From NCBI GenBank assembly GCA_963826695.1, contig CAWGXZ010000004.1, positions 372,001 through 436,000 on the forward strand: a stretch of DNA of 64,000 nucleotides. Direction: 5' to 3'. The notes below the pieces were generated by a model. It worked only from the letters and a program-made list of their open reading frames with translations. It did no database searches and was not told where the DNA came from. This stretch comes from CAWGXZ01 sp963826695 (GTDB lineage: Bacteria > Pseudomonadota > Gammaproteobacteria > Burkholderiales > Burkholderiaceae_C). Shown piece after piece: positions 40,965 through 49,216 of the stretch (position 1 is the first letter of the stretch; each line of letters begins with the position of its first letter). Both the position numbers and the translations under genes were made by a program.

Positions 40965-41768
40965 GTGGACCTGCCCTTCATCGATTTGCTACCCGCTGCC
41001 CTGGCGGGCCTCGGCGTCATCGCGCTGCTCGCGTCGATCACCTGGGCGGTCGGCACGGCGCGCAGCAACATCGCCTACGTCGACCGTGTCTGGTCGCTGT
41101 TCTTCGTTGCTGCGGCGCTGGTTTATGCCGCCCGGCTCGGCATGCAGGGCGCACGCACGCCGTGGCTGCTGGCGCTGGTGGCGGTGTGGGCGCTGCGCCT
41201 CTCGGGCTACATCACCTGGCGCGGCTGGGGCGCGGCCGAGGACCGGCGCTACACCGCCATCCGCGAGCGCAACCAGCCGCACTTCGCCATCAAGAGCCTG
41301 TTCATCGTCTTCGGGCTGCAGGCGTTGCTCGCCTGGGTCGTTTCGGCGCCGCTGCTGGCGGGAATTGCCAGCCGCCGGCCGTTGGGCTGGGTCGACGGCG
41401 TCGGTATCGCACTGGCGGTCTTCGGCATCGCCTACGAGGCGATCGCCGACTGGCAGATGCAGCGCTTTCAACGCGACACGGCGCAGCACGGCCAGGTCAT
41501 GGACCAGGGACTCTGGCGCTGGTCCCGGCATCCGAACTATTTCGGCGAATGCTGCGTCTGGTGGGGCCTGTTTCTGTTGGCTGCCAGCGTGGGTGCCTGG
41601 TGGACGCTGGTTTCGCCGCTGCTGATGACGGTCCTGTTGCTGAAGGTGTCGGGCGTCACGCTGCTCGAAAAGGACATCGGCGACCGGCGGCCAGGCTATC
41701 GCGACTATGTACGCTCGACGAATACGTTCTTCCCGGGGCCGAAGCGCGCGCAGCGGGCGCAGGCCTGA
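40965..41768 (+). CDS. DUF1295 domain (steroid 5-alpha-reductase-like) membrane protein
   Basis: This 267-residue protein starting at GTG 40965 has about seven hydrophobic helices. The C-terminal signature LWRWSRHPNYFGE, with the following VWWG and a final RPGYRDYVRSTNTFFPGPK, is typical of DUF1295 proteins, which are related to 5-alpha-reductases and isoprenylcysteine methyltransferases. They often neighbour CFA-like methyltransferases, which suggests a reductive step on a lipid. The stop codon overlaps the next start by one base (TGATG). Confidence 0.85.
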   Translation: MDLPFIDLLPAALAGLGVIALLASITWAVGTARSNIAYVDRVWSLFFVAAALVYAARLGMQGARTPWLLALVAVWALRLSGYITWRGWGAAEDRRYTAIRERNQPHFAIKSLFIVFGLQALLAWVVSAPLLAGIASRRPLGWVDGVGIALAVFGIAYEAIADWQMQRFQRDTAQHGQVMDQGLWRWSRHPNYFGECCVWWGLFLLAASVGAWWTLVSPLLMTVLLLKVSGVTLLEKDIGDRRPGYRDYVRSTNTFFPGPKRAQRAQA

Positions 41769-42400
41769 TGCGCCTTCGGAGTGCCTGGTGGCTGCTGATG
41801 GTCGCGAGTTGGGCCGGCGCAGCGCAGGCGGCGCCGACAAGCTGGGGCTTCCGCGTGCTGCTCGGCGACACCGAGATCGGCGAGCACCGTTTCACGCTGA
41901 GCGGGGAGGGCGTGCAGCGCCAGTTGCGCAGCGAAGCCGCCTTCGATGTCAAGCTGCTCGGGCTGACGGTCTACCGCTACCGCCATGAGGCCACCGAACG
42001 CTGGTCCGGCGACTGCCTGGTCGGGCTCGCCGCACGGACGGACGACAACGGCACGCCGCTGACCGTCGAGGCCCGGCGCGACGGCGAGGCGCTGAGCGTG
42101 CGCTCGCCCGCAGGTGAAGCGCGAATCGACGGCTGCGTCATGAGCTTTGCCTACTGGAACCCGGCGATGCTGCGCCAGCAGCGCCTGCTGAATGCGCAAA
42201 GCGGCCAGCTCGAGGCGGTGCGGATCCGCTCGCTCGGCGCGGTGACGATCGATGTGCGCGGCCGGCCCGTGGCCGCGGTGCATTACGTCATCGACGGGCT
42301 CGAGCGACCGGTGGCGCTCTGGTATTCCCCGGACGGCGACTGGCTGGCGCTGGAGGCGACCGTCGCCGGCAATAGGCGGCTGCGCTACCGGTTGCAGTAG
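41768..42400 (+). CDS. DUF6134-like secreted protein
   Basis: A 210-residue protein with a signal peptide (WWLLMVASWAGAAQA). The mature part is an all-beta protein beginning WGFRVLLGDTEIGEHRFTL, resembling DUF6134-type periplasmic proteins that accompany CFA-like methyltransferase operons; the family name is from memory of the pattern. A single Cys pair (GDC and DGC) could form a disulphide. It overlaps the DUF1295 gene by one base and ends 9 bp from the convergent cupin gene. Function is unknown; a lipid-binding barrel is possible. Confidence 0.7.
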   Translation: MRLRSAWWLLMVASWAGAAQAAPTSWGFRVLLGDTEIGEHRFTLSGEGVQRQLRSEAAFDVKLLGLTVYRYRHEATERWSGDCLVGLAARTDDNGTPLTVEARRDGEALSVRSPAGEARIDGCVMSFAYWNPAMLRQQRLLNAQSGQLEAVRIRSLGAVTIDVRGRPVAAVHYVIDGLERPVALWYSPDGDWLALEATVAGNRRLRYRLQ

Positions 42401-42409
42401 GCGGGTGCT

Positions 42410-42706
42410 TCAGCCGGGCGCCGCCGGGTCGCTGCGGCGCGCGACCCAGTAGGTGGCGCCCTGCGGGCCGTAACGCTCGTCGTGCGTTGTGCCGCTTTCC
42501 AGGCGAAAGGTGTCGCCGGGCACCAGGTGCCGGGTTTCACCACCGACGCTCAGCCACATCTCGCCATCGACGACGAGCGCCTGGGCGAGGAAGGGGTGCG
42601 AATGCGCACCGACGACCTGGCCGGGCTGCCAGCGGCGCTCGACCACCTGGTCGAAGCCCTGCGCGCGTGCGTCGGACTCGAACTCGGAAAAGGAGGCGGG
42701 GTTCAT
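42410..42706 (-). CDS. Small single-domain cupin protein
   Basis: A 98-residue cupin. The first cupin motif is VVGAHSHPFLAQALVVDGE (G-x5-H-x-H-x3-6-E) and the second is VPGDTFRLESGTTHDE. The ATG at 42706 gives the usual length; a longer upstream frame runs through the tyrosinase gene and is not used. It lies 19 bp after the tyrosinase stop, so it is probably co-transcribed. The His and Glu metal ligands are present, so a small metal-dependent enzyme or sensor is likely, but the substrate is unknown. Confidence 0.8.
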   Translation of the reverse strand: MNPASFSEFESDARAQGFDQVVERRWQPGQVVGAHSHPFLAQALVVDGEMWLSVGGETRHLVPGDTFRLESGTTHDERYGPQGATYWVARRSDPAAPG

Positions 42707-42725
42707 CGGCGAATTCTCGAGGTTT

Positions 42726-43748
42726 TCAGGCGTAGCGGTAGCCGTCGAGGCCCGCGCCGAGGTTGCCGATGGCCAGCGCATCGCGGATGCGCCGGGGCGG
42801 CAGCGCAGCGGCGCTCGGCAGCATGGCGCGGACGGCGGCTGGCGCATTCACCGTGTAGCCCGGTGTGGCGCCGACCCAGGGCCACATCAGGTCGTCGCGT
42901 CGATGGCCGACGGGCGGCAACTGTCCGTTGAACGGCGACACCTCGGCCGGCGGCGGGTAGTGCGAAGCCAGCGTGCTGCCCGGCTGGCCGGCGAGCCGAT
43001 TGGCCTGCCAGCGGGCCCAGACGCGGTCGACGCCGGCATGGTGAAGCCAGAACAGCGGGTCGTTGGGCGAGAACACCGGGTTGGACATGGTTCCGCCGAC
43101 GATGTTGTGGCCGGTGTTGTGCATTCGTGCACCGCCTTCGAGCTGGTTCCAGAACGCCCAGTACGGGTTGACGCCGGGCGCGACGCTGTTGAGGGCTTCC
43201 AGGTTGGCAATCGCCGTGGCACTCGGCGGCCAGGTGTCGGCCGGGCTGCCGCGCCGCAACACCGGTGCACCGCCAACCTGGAGTGCTGCGTGGACGCGCC
43301 AGCGGAACCCGGCCGGCCACCATGAAGGGCGGGGCGCAGGGCCGTTGCTGGCGAACAGGCCGCCGACGTCCTGCGCCGAGCTGCTCGAGAAGTAGATGCG
43401 GTGGATGCGTGCGTTGGAAAACAGCACCGACGGCTCGGGCGTCGTCGGCCACGGCCAGTAGGGGATTGCCACGCCGGGAACGACCGCCTGCAGCGCCAGT
43501 TCGAAGCGGCGCAGGTACTCGCGGTGCCACGGCAGGAAGCCGATGTTCTGATGGCCCATGTTCATGAACGCCGGCGAGCCCGGCGAGCGCACGCCCATGA
43601 TGCAACCGTGGATGGCGACCCACTGGTCGTAGACGCTGAACGTCTGCCCCGGAACGAGCCGGCTCTTCAGGATCACACAGGCGCGGACGAAGTTCTCGAA
43701 TTCGCCGGCCGGCATGGTTGCGGCGTTCTTGCGGATGTCGTGCGCCAT
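42726..43748 (-). CDS. Tyrosinase-family type-3 copper oxidase
   Basis: This 340-residue protein has both copper sites. CuA includes WVAIHGC and MGHQNIGFLPWHREYLRRFE. CuB includes MHNTGHNIVGG and DPLFWLHHAGVDRVW. It has no signal peptide. Tyrosinases oxidise phenols to o-quinones with a di-copper centre and often need a helper protein for copper loading. The gene directly upstream on the same strand (6-bp gap) ends in a His-rich tail and is the obvious helper candidate. The C-terminal 60 residues after VGATPGYTVN are variable and form no long shielding domain. Confidence 0.92.
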   Translation of the reverse strand: MAHDIRKNAATMPAGEFENFVRACVILKSRLVPGQTFSVYDQWVAIHGCIMGVRSPGSPAFMNMGHQNIGFLPWHREYLRRFELALQAVVPGVAIPYWPWPTTPEPSVLFSNARIHRIYFSSSSAQDVGGLFASNGPAPRPSWWPAGFRWRVHAALQVGGAPVLRRGSPADTWPPSATAIANLEALNSVAPGVNPYWAFWNQLEGGARMHNTGHNIVGGTMSNPVFSPNDPLFWLHHAGVDRVWARWQANRLAGQPGSTLASHYPPPAEVSPFNGQLPPVGHRRDDLMWPWVGATPGYTVNAPAAVRAMLPSAAALPPRRIRDALAIGNLGAGLDGYRYA

Positions 43749-43754
43749 GGTCGT

Positions 43755-44339
43755 TCACCTCCCATGCGCTGCTGGACCGTGCGCATGCTCGCCCTGCCCG
43801 GGCCACGCCTCGGCCGTAAAGATCGACGCGTCGTGCTCGGCGTGGCCGGTTGCCGGCTCGGGCACGATGACCGCGGCGTACGACTTGCGCGGGTTGCCGA
43901 ACGCCTGGTCGAGCGTCTGCCACATCGTCAGTCGGTTCTGCTTCGGCCGCAGCACCACCTGCGACTGGTACATCGCCATCGGTCCCAGCGAGAAGCGCAG
44001 GCAGGTGCCGATGCGGCTGGTTTCCACTTCGACCGGAATCGCCGTGGTGCCGTTCTGCCCGCAGTGGGAGGTGCAGCTCAGTGCGGCGGCGAGCCGCGTC
44101 CACGCCTGAAAGGTCGCGCCCTGCGTCATGTCGAGCGAGACCAGAATCCGGGCCGACCCATAGAGCATGTCCGGCCCGTTGACGAGGAGATGCACCTCCT
44201 GCACCCAAACCCGGACATCGAGCAGCCGCGAGGTTCCCTTGCCGAGGAGGTAGGCGACGCGGCTCGCTTGGGCCGTCGAGGGGCCCGGCGCTCCAGGTTG
44301 ATGGTGCGGTGCGCTCGCGCGCGTCGAGGAATCTGCCAT
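43755..44339 (-). CDS. Tyrosinase-associated protein with His-rich tail
   Basis: A 194-residue protein of no family I recognise. The ATG at 44339 has a strong ribosome-binding site (gggaggcg), which decides the start over longer frames. The body is beta-rich (VRVWVQEVHLLVNG, ARILVSLDMTQGATF) and contains a CTSHCG motif. The last 35 residues hold at least five His (GHAEHD, GEHAHGPAAHGR). It has no clear signal peptide. Position and metal-binding residues suggest a copper donor or caddie-like partner for the tyrosinase 6 bp downstream, analogous in role but not in sequence to known tyrosinase helper proteins (inference). Confidence 0.75.
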   Translation of the reverse strand: MADSSTRASAPHHQPGAPGPSTAQASRVAYLLGKGTSRLLDVRVWVQEVHLLVNGPDMLYGSARILVSLDMTQGATFQAWTRLAAALSCTSHCGQNGTTAIPVEVETSRIGTCLRFSLGPMAMYQSQVVLRPKQNRLTMWQTLDQAFGNPRKSYAAVIVPEPATGHAEHDASIFTAEAWPGQGEHAHGPAAHGR

Positions 44340-44351
44340 CTGCGCCTCCCG

Positions 44352-44369
44352 CCCTCGTTCGATCGAGGG
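44352..44369. promoter_or_regulatory. Inverted repeat upstream of the tyrosinase partner gene
   Basis: CCCTCG-ttcgat-CGAGGG is a perfect 6-bp inverted repeat just 5' of the ribosome-binding site of the partner gene. It could be an operator or a 5'-leader hairpin. No regulator gene is adjacent. Confidence 0.3.
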
Positions 44370-44467
44370 CATCGATCGAATGTAAGGCTCGCCTGCAGGG
44401 CCGCACCTCCCTAGGCTGGCTGCGTTGCCTAAGAGACCCCGGGGCTGAAGCTCCTTGCGACTTCGGC

Positions 44468-45442
44468 TCACTCCAGGCTGATGTTCTTGCGCTTGACGAG
44501 GTCGGCATAGATCGCCGACTTGGCTTGTGTCTGGCGCTCGATCTCCAGCGGCGACCAGCCGATGGTCTCGAAGGCGAAGGTCTCGAAGCGCGCCTTGATG
44601 TCCGGCTCGGCAACGGCCTTCTGCACGTCGGCATTGATCTTGTCGCGCACGGCGGGCGGCAGGCCGCGTGGCGCGACGAGCACGACGAACGAGTTCACCT
44701 CGAGGCCCGCCGGTCCGCCCGACTCGGCAACGGTCGGCACGTCGGGCAACTGCGGTATGCGTCTGGCCGCGGCAATCGCCAGGTAGCGCAGCTTGCCGGC
44801 CTTGAAGACGCCCTGGCTCGACGGGATGCTGGCGAAGCTCCAGCCGATGTCGCCCGACGCGACCGAGGTGTACAGCTGCGAGACTTCCTTGAAAGGCACA
44901 TGCTGCATGTCCGTCCCGGTCATCATCTCGAGTTGTTCGGCGCCCAGATGACCGGGGCTGCCGATGCCCCACGAGCCGAAGGTCATGCGGCCGGGCTCGG
45001 CCTTGGCGGCAGCCAGCAGGTCGCCCATCGACTTCCACTTCGAGGTGGACGGCACCGAGACCATGAACGGCGTGCGGAACAGCGCGGCGGTCGGCTCGAA
45101 GGTCTTCAGCGTCTCGAAGCCTCGCGACTTGTACAGGTGCGGCAGTGCAGCGAGGTGCTCGCTGTCGAGCTGCAGCAGCGTGTAGCCGTCAGGCGCGGCG
45201 CGCCGGGCGAACTCGATGGCGATGAAGCCGCCGCCGCCCGGCTTGTTTTCGACCAGCACGCGCTGGTTCCAGGTCTTGCCGAGCTTGTCGGCAACCAGCC
45301 GCAGCACGGCATCGGGGCCGCTGCCCGGAGCGAATGCGGTGACGAGGGTGACCGGCTTGGTCGGGAACGGCTCGGCAGCGCCTGCGAGGTTGACGGCGAG
45401 GGTGGTCGCTGCGCAAAGCAGCAGCTTGGGAAGGGTGTTCAT
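44468..45442 (-). CDS. Bug/TctC-family periplasmic solute-binding protein
   Basis: A 324-residue protein with a signal peptide (LPKLLLCAATTLAVNLAGAA) and the TctC/Bug signature PTKPVTLVTAFAPGSGPD near the mature N-terminus, followed by NKPGGGGFIA and AAPDGYTLL. Family members bind carboxylates or aromatic acids for tripartite transporters. No TctA or TctB membrane genes are present here. It lies downstream of the gentisate genes on the same strand (32 bp after the isomerase stop), so it may bind hydroxybenzoate or another aromatic acid (inference). Confidence 0.88.
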   Translation of the reverse strand: MNTLPKLLLCAATTLAVNLAGAAEPFPTKPVTLVTAFAPGSGPDAVLRLVADKLGKTWNQRVLVENKPGGGGFIAIEFARRAAPDGYTLLQLDSEHLAALPHLYKSRGFETLKTFEPTAALFRTPFMVSVPSTSKWKSMGDLLAAAKAEPGRMTFGSWGIGSPGHLGAEQLEMMTGTDMQHVPFKEVSQLYTSVASGDIGWSFASIPSSQGVFKAGKLRYLAIAAARRIPQLPDVPTVAESGGPAGLEVNSFVVLVAPRGLPPAVRDKINADVQKAVAEPDIKARFETFAFETIGWSPLEIERQTQAKSAIYADLVKRKNISLE

Positions 45443-45474
45443 GCGGGTCTCGGTGGATTTGGGGGTTCTGGAGT

Positions 45475-46113
45475 TCAGCCGGCGTCGGGCTGCAGTGCCG
45501 GGGCTGCAAGGCGGAAGGCGTCGATGGCTGCGCAGGCGTTGTCGACAGCGACGATGTTCGGCCAGCGGCTCAGGTCGATCGCGAAGCGGCGTGCACTCTC
45601 GACCTGCGGCACGAGGTAAACGTCCGCCAGCGTCGGCGCGCCGCCGAAGCAGAAGTCGCCGCGCGCCGGATCGGCCGCCAGCAGCGCCTCGATGGCGTCG
45701 AAGCCGTCGCCGATCCAGCCGGCGCACCAGGCGTTCACGGCGGCTTCGTCGGCGCCGAAGGTCTTGCGCAGCGTTTCGAGAATGCGCCGGTTGTTGACCG
45801 GATGGATGTCGCAGCCGACGATCGCGGCCAGCGCCCGCACATGCGCGCGGTCCTCGGGGTCGGCCGGAAGCAGCGGCGGCGCCGGATGGCGTTCTTCGAG
45901 CCATTCGATGATCGCGGGCGACTGGATCAGCACGCGGTCGCCCGCCACCAGTGCCGGCACCAGCCCTTGCGGGTTCAGCGCCTTGAAGTCGGGGCCGAGA
46001 TGCTGCTCGCGGCGCAGGTCGACTGCCGCGTACTCGAACGGCAGTCCCTTGAGGTTGAGCGCGATCCGCAGCCGGTGCGAGGTGCCGCTGCGAAAGAAGT
46101 TGTAGAGCTTCAT
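45475..46113 (-). CDS. nagL: Maleylpyruvate isomerase (glutathione S-transferase zeta class)
   Basis: A 212-residue zeta-class GST. The N-terminal thioredoxin fold starts KLYNFFRSGTSHRLRIALNL with the Ser/Thr-rich active site, followed by NPQGLVPAL and QSPAIIEWLEE for glutathione binding. The enzyme isomerises maleylpyruvate to fumarylpyruvate using glutathione. The same fold also gives maleylacetoacetate isomerase, but the flanking fumarylpyruvate hydrolase and gentisate dioxygenase favour the gentisate pathway. Only 4 bp separate it from the hydrolase gene, so they form one operon. Confidence 0.87.
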   Translation of the reverse strand: MKLYNFFRSGTSHRLRIALNLKGLPFEYAAVDLRREQHLGPDFKALNPQGLVPALVAGDRVLIQSPAIIEWLEERHPAPPLLPADPEDRAHVRALAAIVGCDIHPVNNRRILETLRKTFGADEAAVNAWCAGWIGDGFDAIEALLAADPARGDFCFGGAPTLADVYLVPQVESARRFAIDLSRWPNIVAVDNACAAIDAFRLAAPALQPDAG

Positions 46114-46117
46114 CGCT

Positions 46118-46822
46118 TCACTCGGCCGGGCCGACGTGCAGCGTGATCTCGCCGACGCCTTCGATGCGGCCGTCGATCCGGTCGCCGGAAACGACGGCGC
46201 CGACGCCCTCCGGCGTGCCGGTGAAGATCAGGTCGCCCGGCTGCAGGTGGTAGAACTTCGAGAGGTCGGCGAGCAGCTCGGGGATGTTCCAGATCAACAT
46301 GCCCAGGTCGCTCTTCTGGCGTGGCTCGCCGTTGACGGTCATCGCCAGTTCACCCTTGTCGAGCACGACGCCAGGCATCGGCACGATCTCGGAAACGACG
46401 GAAGACTGCTCGACGTCCTTGCCCAGGTCCCACGGCCGACCCTTGTCGCGCGCAACGAGCTGCAGGTCGCGGCGCGTCATGTCGAGGCCGCAGGCATAGC
46501 CGTAGATCAGTTTCCCCGCATCGCTCTCGGCAATGCGAAAACCGGGTGTGCCGATCGCCAGCACCAGCTCCATCTCGTGGTGGTAGTTGTTCGTCTCGGG
46601 CGGGTATGCGACGGTGGCACCCGACTCGACCAGCGTCGACGCCGCCTTGGTGAAGTAGAAGGGCCGCTCGACCCCCTTGTCGACCGGCCGCCCCATCTCG
46701 ACAGCGTGCGCATGGTAGTTGCGGCCGACGAAGAAGAGGCGGTTCACCGGCAGGCGTTCGGCCTTGCCGCGCACCGGCAGCGAGTAGACGGGCGGCGGGT
46801 TCCAGAGGTACGGGGTGGTCAT
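46118..46822 (-). CDS. nagK: Fumarylpyruvate hydrolase (FAH family)
   Basis: A 234-residue FAH-fold enzyme with the motifs LFFVGRNYHAHAVEMG, YHHEMELVLAIG (metal ligands Glu-x-Glu), GYACGLDMTRRDLQ and GDLIFTGTPEGVGAV. The length is typical of fumarylpyruvate hydrolases. It cleaves fumarylpyruvate to fumarate and pyruvate, the last step of the gentisate route. It sits between the isomerase (4-bp gap) and gentisate dioxygenase (26-bp gap). Confidence 0.9.
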   Translation of the reverse strand: MTTPYLWNPPPVYSLPVRGKAERLPVNRLFFVGRNYHAHAVEMGRPVDKGVERPFYFTKAASTLVESGATVAYPPETNNYHHEMELVLAIGTPGFRIAESDAGKLIYGYACGLDMTRRDLQLVARDKGRPWDLGKDVEQSSVVSEIVPMPGVVLDKGELAMTVNGEPRQKSDLGMLIWNIPELLADLSKFYHLQPGDLIFTGTPEGVGAVVSGDRIDGRIEGVGEITLHVGPAE

Positions 46823-46848
46823 GGGGTCTCTTTTTGGGACGTTGAAAT

Positions 46849-47886
46849 TCAGCCGCGGTTTTCGAACACGCCGAGCTTGCGGTGGAGCGGGGTCTCGTCG
46901 GCGATGAAGACGAAGGCGGGGGTATCCGCCGAGCGGTTGGCCAGGCTCACCGCGGTGTAGCCCGGCGCGCAGCAGGTGTCGGCCTCGGAAAGCAGGAAGC
47001 GCTGGTCTTCGACCTGCACCTCGGCGCCGCCTTCGATCAGGTGGAACACCATCGCCGGGCTGCGCACCGGCAGCTTCAGCGTCTGCCCCGGTCGCAGCAT
47101 CAGCGCGTAGAAGCCGAGAATGTTCTCGGTGTCGTCGCCGGTTTCCGGATTGACGTAGGTGACCTGCACCGCCTCGAGCTCGGGCTGGTCGACGGCGAGC
47201 GACTCGAGCGCTGCGCGCGCATCGACCCACGGGTAGCGCAGCATCGGGTAGGCCTTGCGCGAACGCTCGAACACCGCCGTCGGCACCAGGCCGCCACGGG
47301 CGTAGGCCCGCTCGCCGTGGCCGGGCTTTACCGTCTGGCGACCACCGTTCAGGTGGTAGCTGGCTTCCATGTAATAGACCAGCGGCAGGTCGAGCACGTC
47401 GAGCCAGACGACCGGCTCGGTGCCGTCGTGGCCGTGCTCGTGCCACAGGCCGGTGGGCGTCAGGATCAGGTCGCCGCGCTCCATCGGGCACTTCTCGCCG
47501 TCGACCGTGCTCCAGGCGCCGGTGCCTTCGACCACCATGCGAACCGCGTTCGGCATGTGGCGGTGAGAAGGCGCCCATTCGCCGGGCAGCAGCAGCTGCA
47601 TGCCGAGGTACATCGCGGCGCTCGCCTGCATCTTCTCCAGCCCATGGCCGGGGTTGGCGAGCACCAGCACGCGGCGCTCGGCCTTCTCGATCGGTGCCAG
47701 CTCGCCGGCCTGCAGCAGCAGCGGGCGCAGTGCCGCGTACGGCCAGTGCGTCGCGCGGGTGTTCGGGCGCGGCTTGTCGGGCGGCAGCACGGCACGCAGG
47801 TTCGGCCACAGCGGCACCAGGTTCTGCGCCTTCAGTGCGGCGATGTAGTCCGCAGGCAAATCTTCCATTCGGCCCAGTTCGCTCAT
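46849..47886 (-). CDS. nagI: Gentisate 1,2-dioxygenase
   Basis: A 345-residue bicupin dioxygenase. The first cupin has PGEWAPSHRHMPNAVRMVVEG, giving the two iron His and the following Glu-type strand, and GDLILTPTGLWHEHGHDG. The second, degenerate cupin lies around residues 255-330 (MVFHLIEGGAEVQVEDQRF). The ATG at 47886 was preferred to a start 21 bp upstream because it matches the usual N-terminus. The enzyme opens gentisate to maleylpyruvate with Fe(II) and oxygen. It is the second gene of the operon. Confidence 0.92.
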   Translation of the reverse strand: MSELGRMEDLPADYIAALKAQNLVPLWPNLRAVLPPDKPRPNTRATHWPYAALRPLLLQAGELAPIEKAERRVLVLANPGHGLEKMQASAAMYLGMQLLLPGEWAPSHRHMPNAVRMVVEGTGAWSTVDGEKCPMERGDLILTPTGLWHEHGHDGTEPVVWLDVLDLPLVYYMEASYHLNGGRQTVKPGHGERAYARGGLVPTAVFERSRKAYPMLRYPWVDARAALESLAVDQPELEAVQVTYVNPETGDDTENILGFYALMLRPGQTLKLPVRSPAMVFHLIEGGAEVQVEDQRFLLSEADTCCAPGYTAVSLANRSADTPAFVFIADETPLHRKLGVFENRG

Positions 47887-47910
47887 CGTGTTCTCCGGTC
47901 TTTCCAAGGT

Positions 47911-49113
47911 TCAGGCGGCAACGCAGTTCTCGACCTTCCAGCCGTAGAGCCACTCCATCGCATCGTAGAAGCGCTCGGGTGAGCGGCCTTTCCACAGCTC
48001 GTTGCGCACCAGGCGCTCGACGCCCTTCGCATGGAAGATGCGCCCCATCTCGCGCGCAGACAGCACGATGCGCGCGGTCCGTGCCACCCGCGAGCGCTGG
48101 TAGAGCGCGAAGGCCCTGGGGAAGTCGTTGTCGCTGACGCGCAGCGCTTCGCCAAGCGTGACCGCATCCTCCATCGCCATGCACGCGCCCTGTGCCAGGT
48201 ACTGCAGCGTGGGATGGGCGGCGTCGCCGAGGAGCACGGCGCGGCCGAAGGCCCATTGCGCGATCGGCTCGCGGTCGGCCGTCGCCCAGCGCGTCCAGTC
48301 CTTCGGCAGGTCGATCAGCTGGCGTGCCCTGGCGCAGATGCCCTCGAAGTAGCCTTGCACTTCCTCGCGGCTGCCGGCGCGCACGCTCCATTCTTCGTTC
48401 TCGCGGCTGTGGAAGGTGACGACGACGTTGTACTGCTCGCCGCCGCGCAGCGGGTAGTGCACCAGGTGGCAGTTCGGGCCGACCCAGATGCTGGCGGCGT
48501 TCCATTGCAGGTCGGCGGGGAAGTCCTTGCGGTCGACCACCGCGCGGTAGACGACGTGGCCCGAGACGCGCGCCTCGTCGCCCACGTACTGCCGGCGCAC
48601 CGCCGACTTGACGCCGTCGGCACCGATCAGGGCGATGCCGCGGTGCTGCTCGCCCTTGGCGTCGTGGACCGTGACGCCCGCATCGTCCTGCTCGACGCGC
48701 TGCACCTGCGTCGCGGTCGCGACTTCGATGCGGCCGCTGGCCTGTGCGCCTTCGAGCAGCGAGCTGTGCACGTCGGCGCGGTGGATCACCGCGTACGGGT
48801 TGCCGAAACGTTCGATGAACGCTTGGCCGGTGGGAATGCGGCCCACGGGGTATTCGTCGAGGGCGTCGTGCATCACCATCTCGTCGGTGTAGACGGCGCG
48901 TGCCCGGGCGAATTCGCCGATGCCGAGTGCGTCGAAGGCGGCAAAGCCGTTCGGCCCGACCTGCAGGCCGGCACCGATCTCGCCGAGCTGGGACGCCTGC
49001 TCGAGCACCTTGACCGTGAAGCCGCGCCGAACCAGCGCGAGTGCTGCGGCGATACCGCCGATGCCGCCGCCGGCGACGAGCACCTGATGCGAGGCCGTTG
49101 GGGTTGCCGTCAT
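47911..49113 (-). CDS. nagX: FAD-dependent 3-hydroxybenzoate 6-monooxygenase (salicylate-hydroxylase-like)
   Basis: A 400-residue flavoprotein hydroxylase. It has the Rossmann motif VLVAGGGIGGIAAALALVRRG, the DG motif GADGVKSAVRRQY and the FAD ribityl motif GRAVLLGDAAHPTLQYLAQG. The ATG at 49113 is preferred to an upstream frame that runs into the LysR operator. Salicylate 1-hydroxylase would feed catechol, whereas the gentisate genes immediately downstream point to 6-hydroxylation of 3-hydroxybenzoate. It is the first gene of the operon and faces the divergent LysR gene across 103 bp. Confidence 0.85.
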   Translation of the reverse strand: MTATPTASHQVLVAGGGIGGIAAALALVRRGFTVKVLEQASQLGEIGAGLQVGPNGFAAFDALGIGEFARARAVYTDEMVMHDALDEYPVGRIPTGQAFIERFGNPYAVIHRADVHSSLLEGAQASGRIEVATATQVQRVEQDDAGVTVHDAKGEQHRGIALIGADGVKSAVRRQYVGDEARVSGHVVYRAVVDRKDFPADLQWNAASIWVGPNCHLVHYPLRGGEQYNVVVTFHSRENEEWSVRAGSREEVQGYFEGICARARQLIDLPKDWTRWATADREPIAQWAFGRAVLLGDAAHPTLQYLAQGACMAMEDAVTLGEALRVSDNDFPRAFALYQRSRVARTARIVLSAREMGRIFHAKGVERLVRNELWKGRSPERFYDAMEWLYGWKVENCVAA

Positions 49114-49160
49114 TCCTGTCTCCGTTCGTTTTCGTTGAACAGGACTATCGGCGTTGCGGA

Positions 49161-49189
49161 CTATTGCGTCAAAGCGCAATACACAATAG
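49161..49189. promoter_or_regulatory. LysR-type operator in the divergent gentisate promoter region
   Basis: The 103-bp divergent gap holds a perfect inverted repeat ATTGCG-tcaaag-CGCAAT at 49163-49180, and an overlapping wider pair CTATTG (49161-49166) and CAATAG (49184-49189). Dyads of this kind between a LysR gene and its target operon are typical LTTR binding sites. Confidence 0.6.
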
Positions 49190-49216
49190 ATCGAATATCA
49201 AAACGGCATAGAGAGA

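Noticed and set aside
45475..46113. Maleylacetoacetate isomerase of tyrosine/homogentisate breakdown
   Set aside because: There are no homogentisate genes nearby. Gentisate dioxygenase and fumarylpyruvate hydrolase adjoin it.
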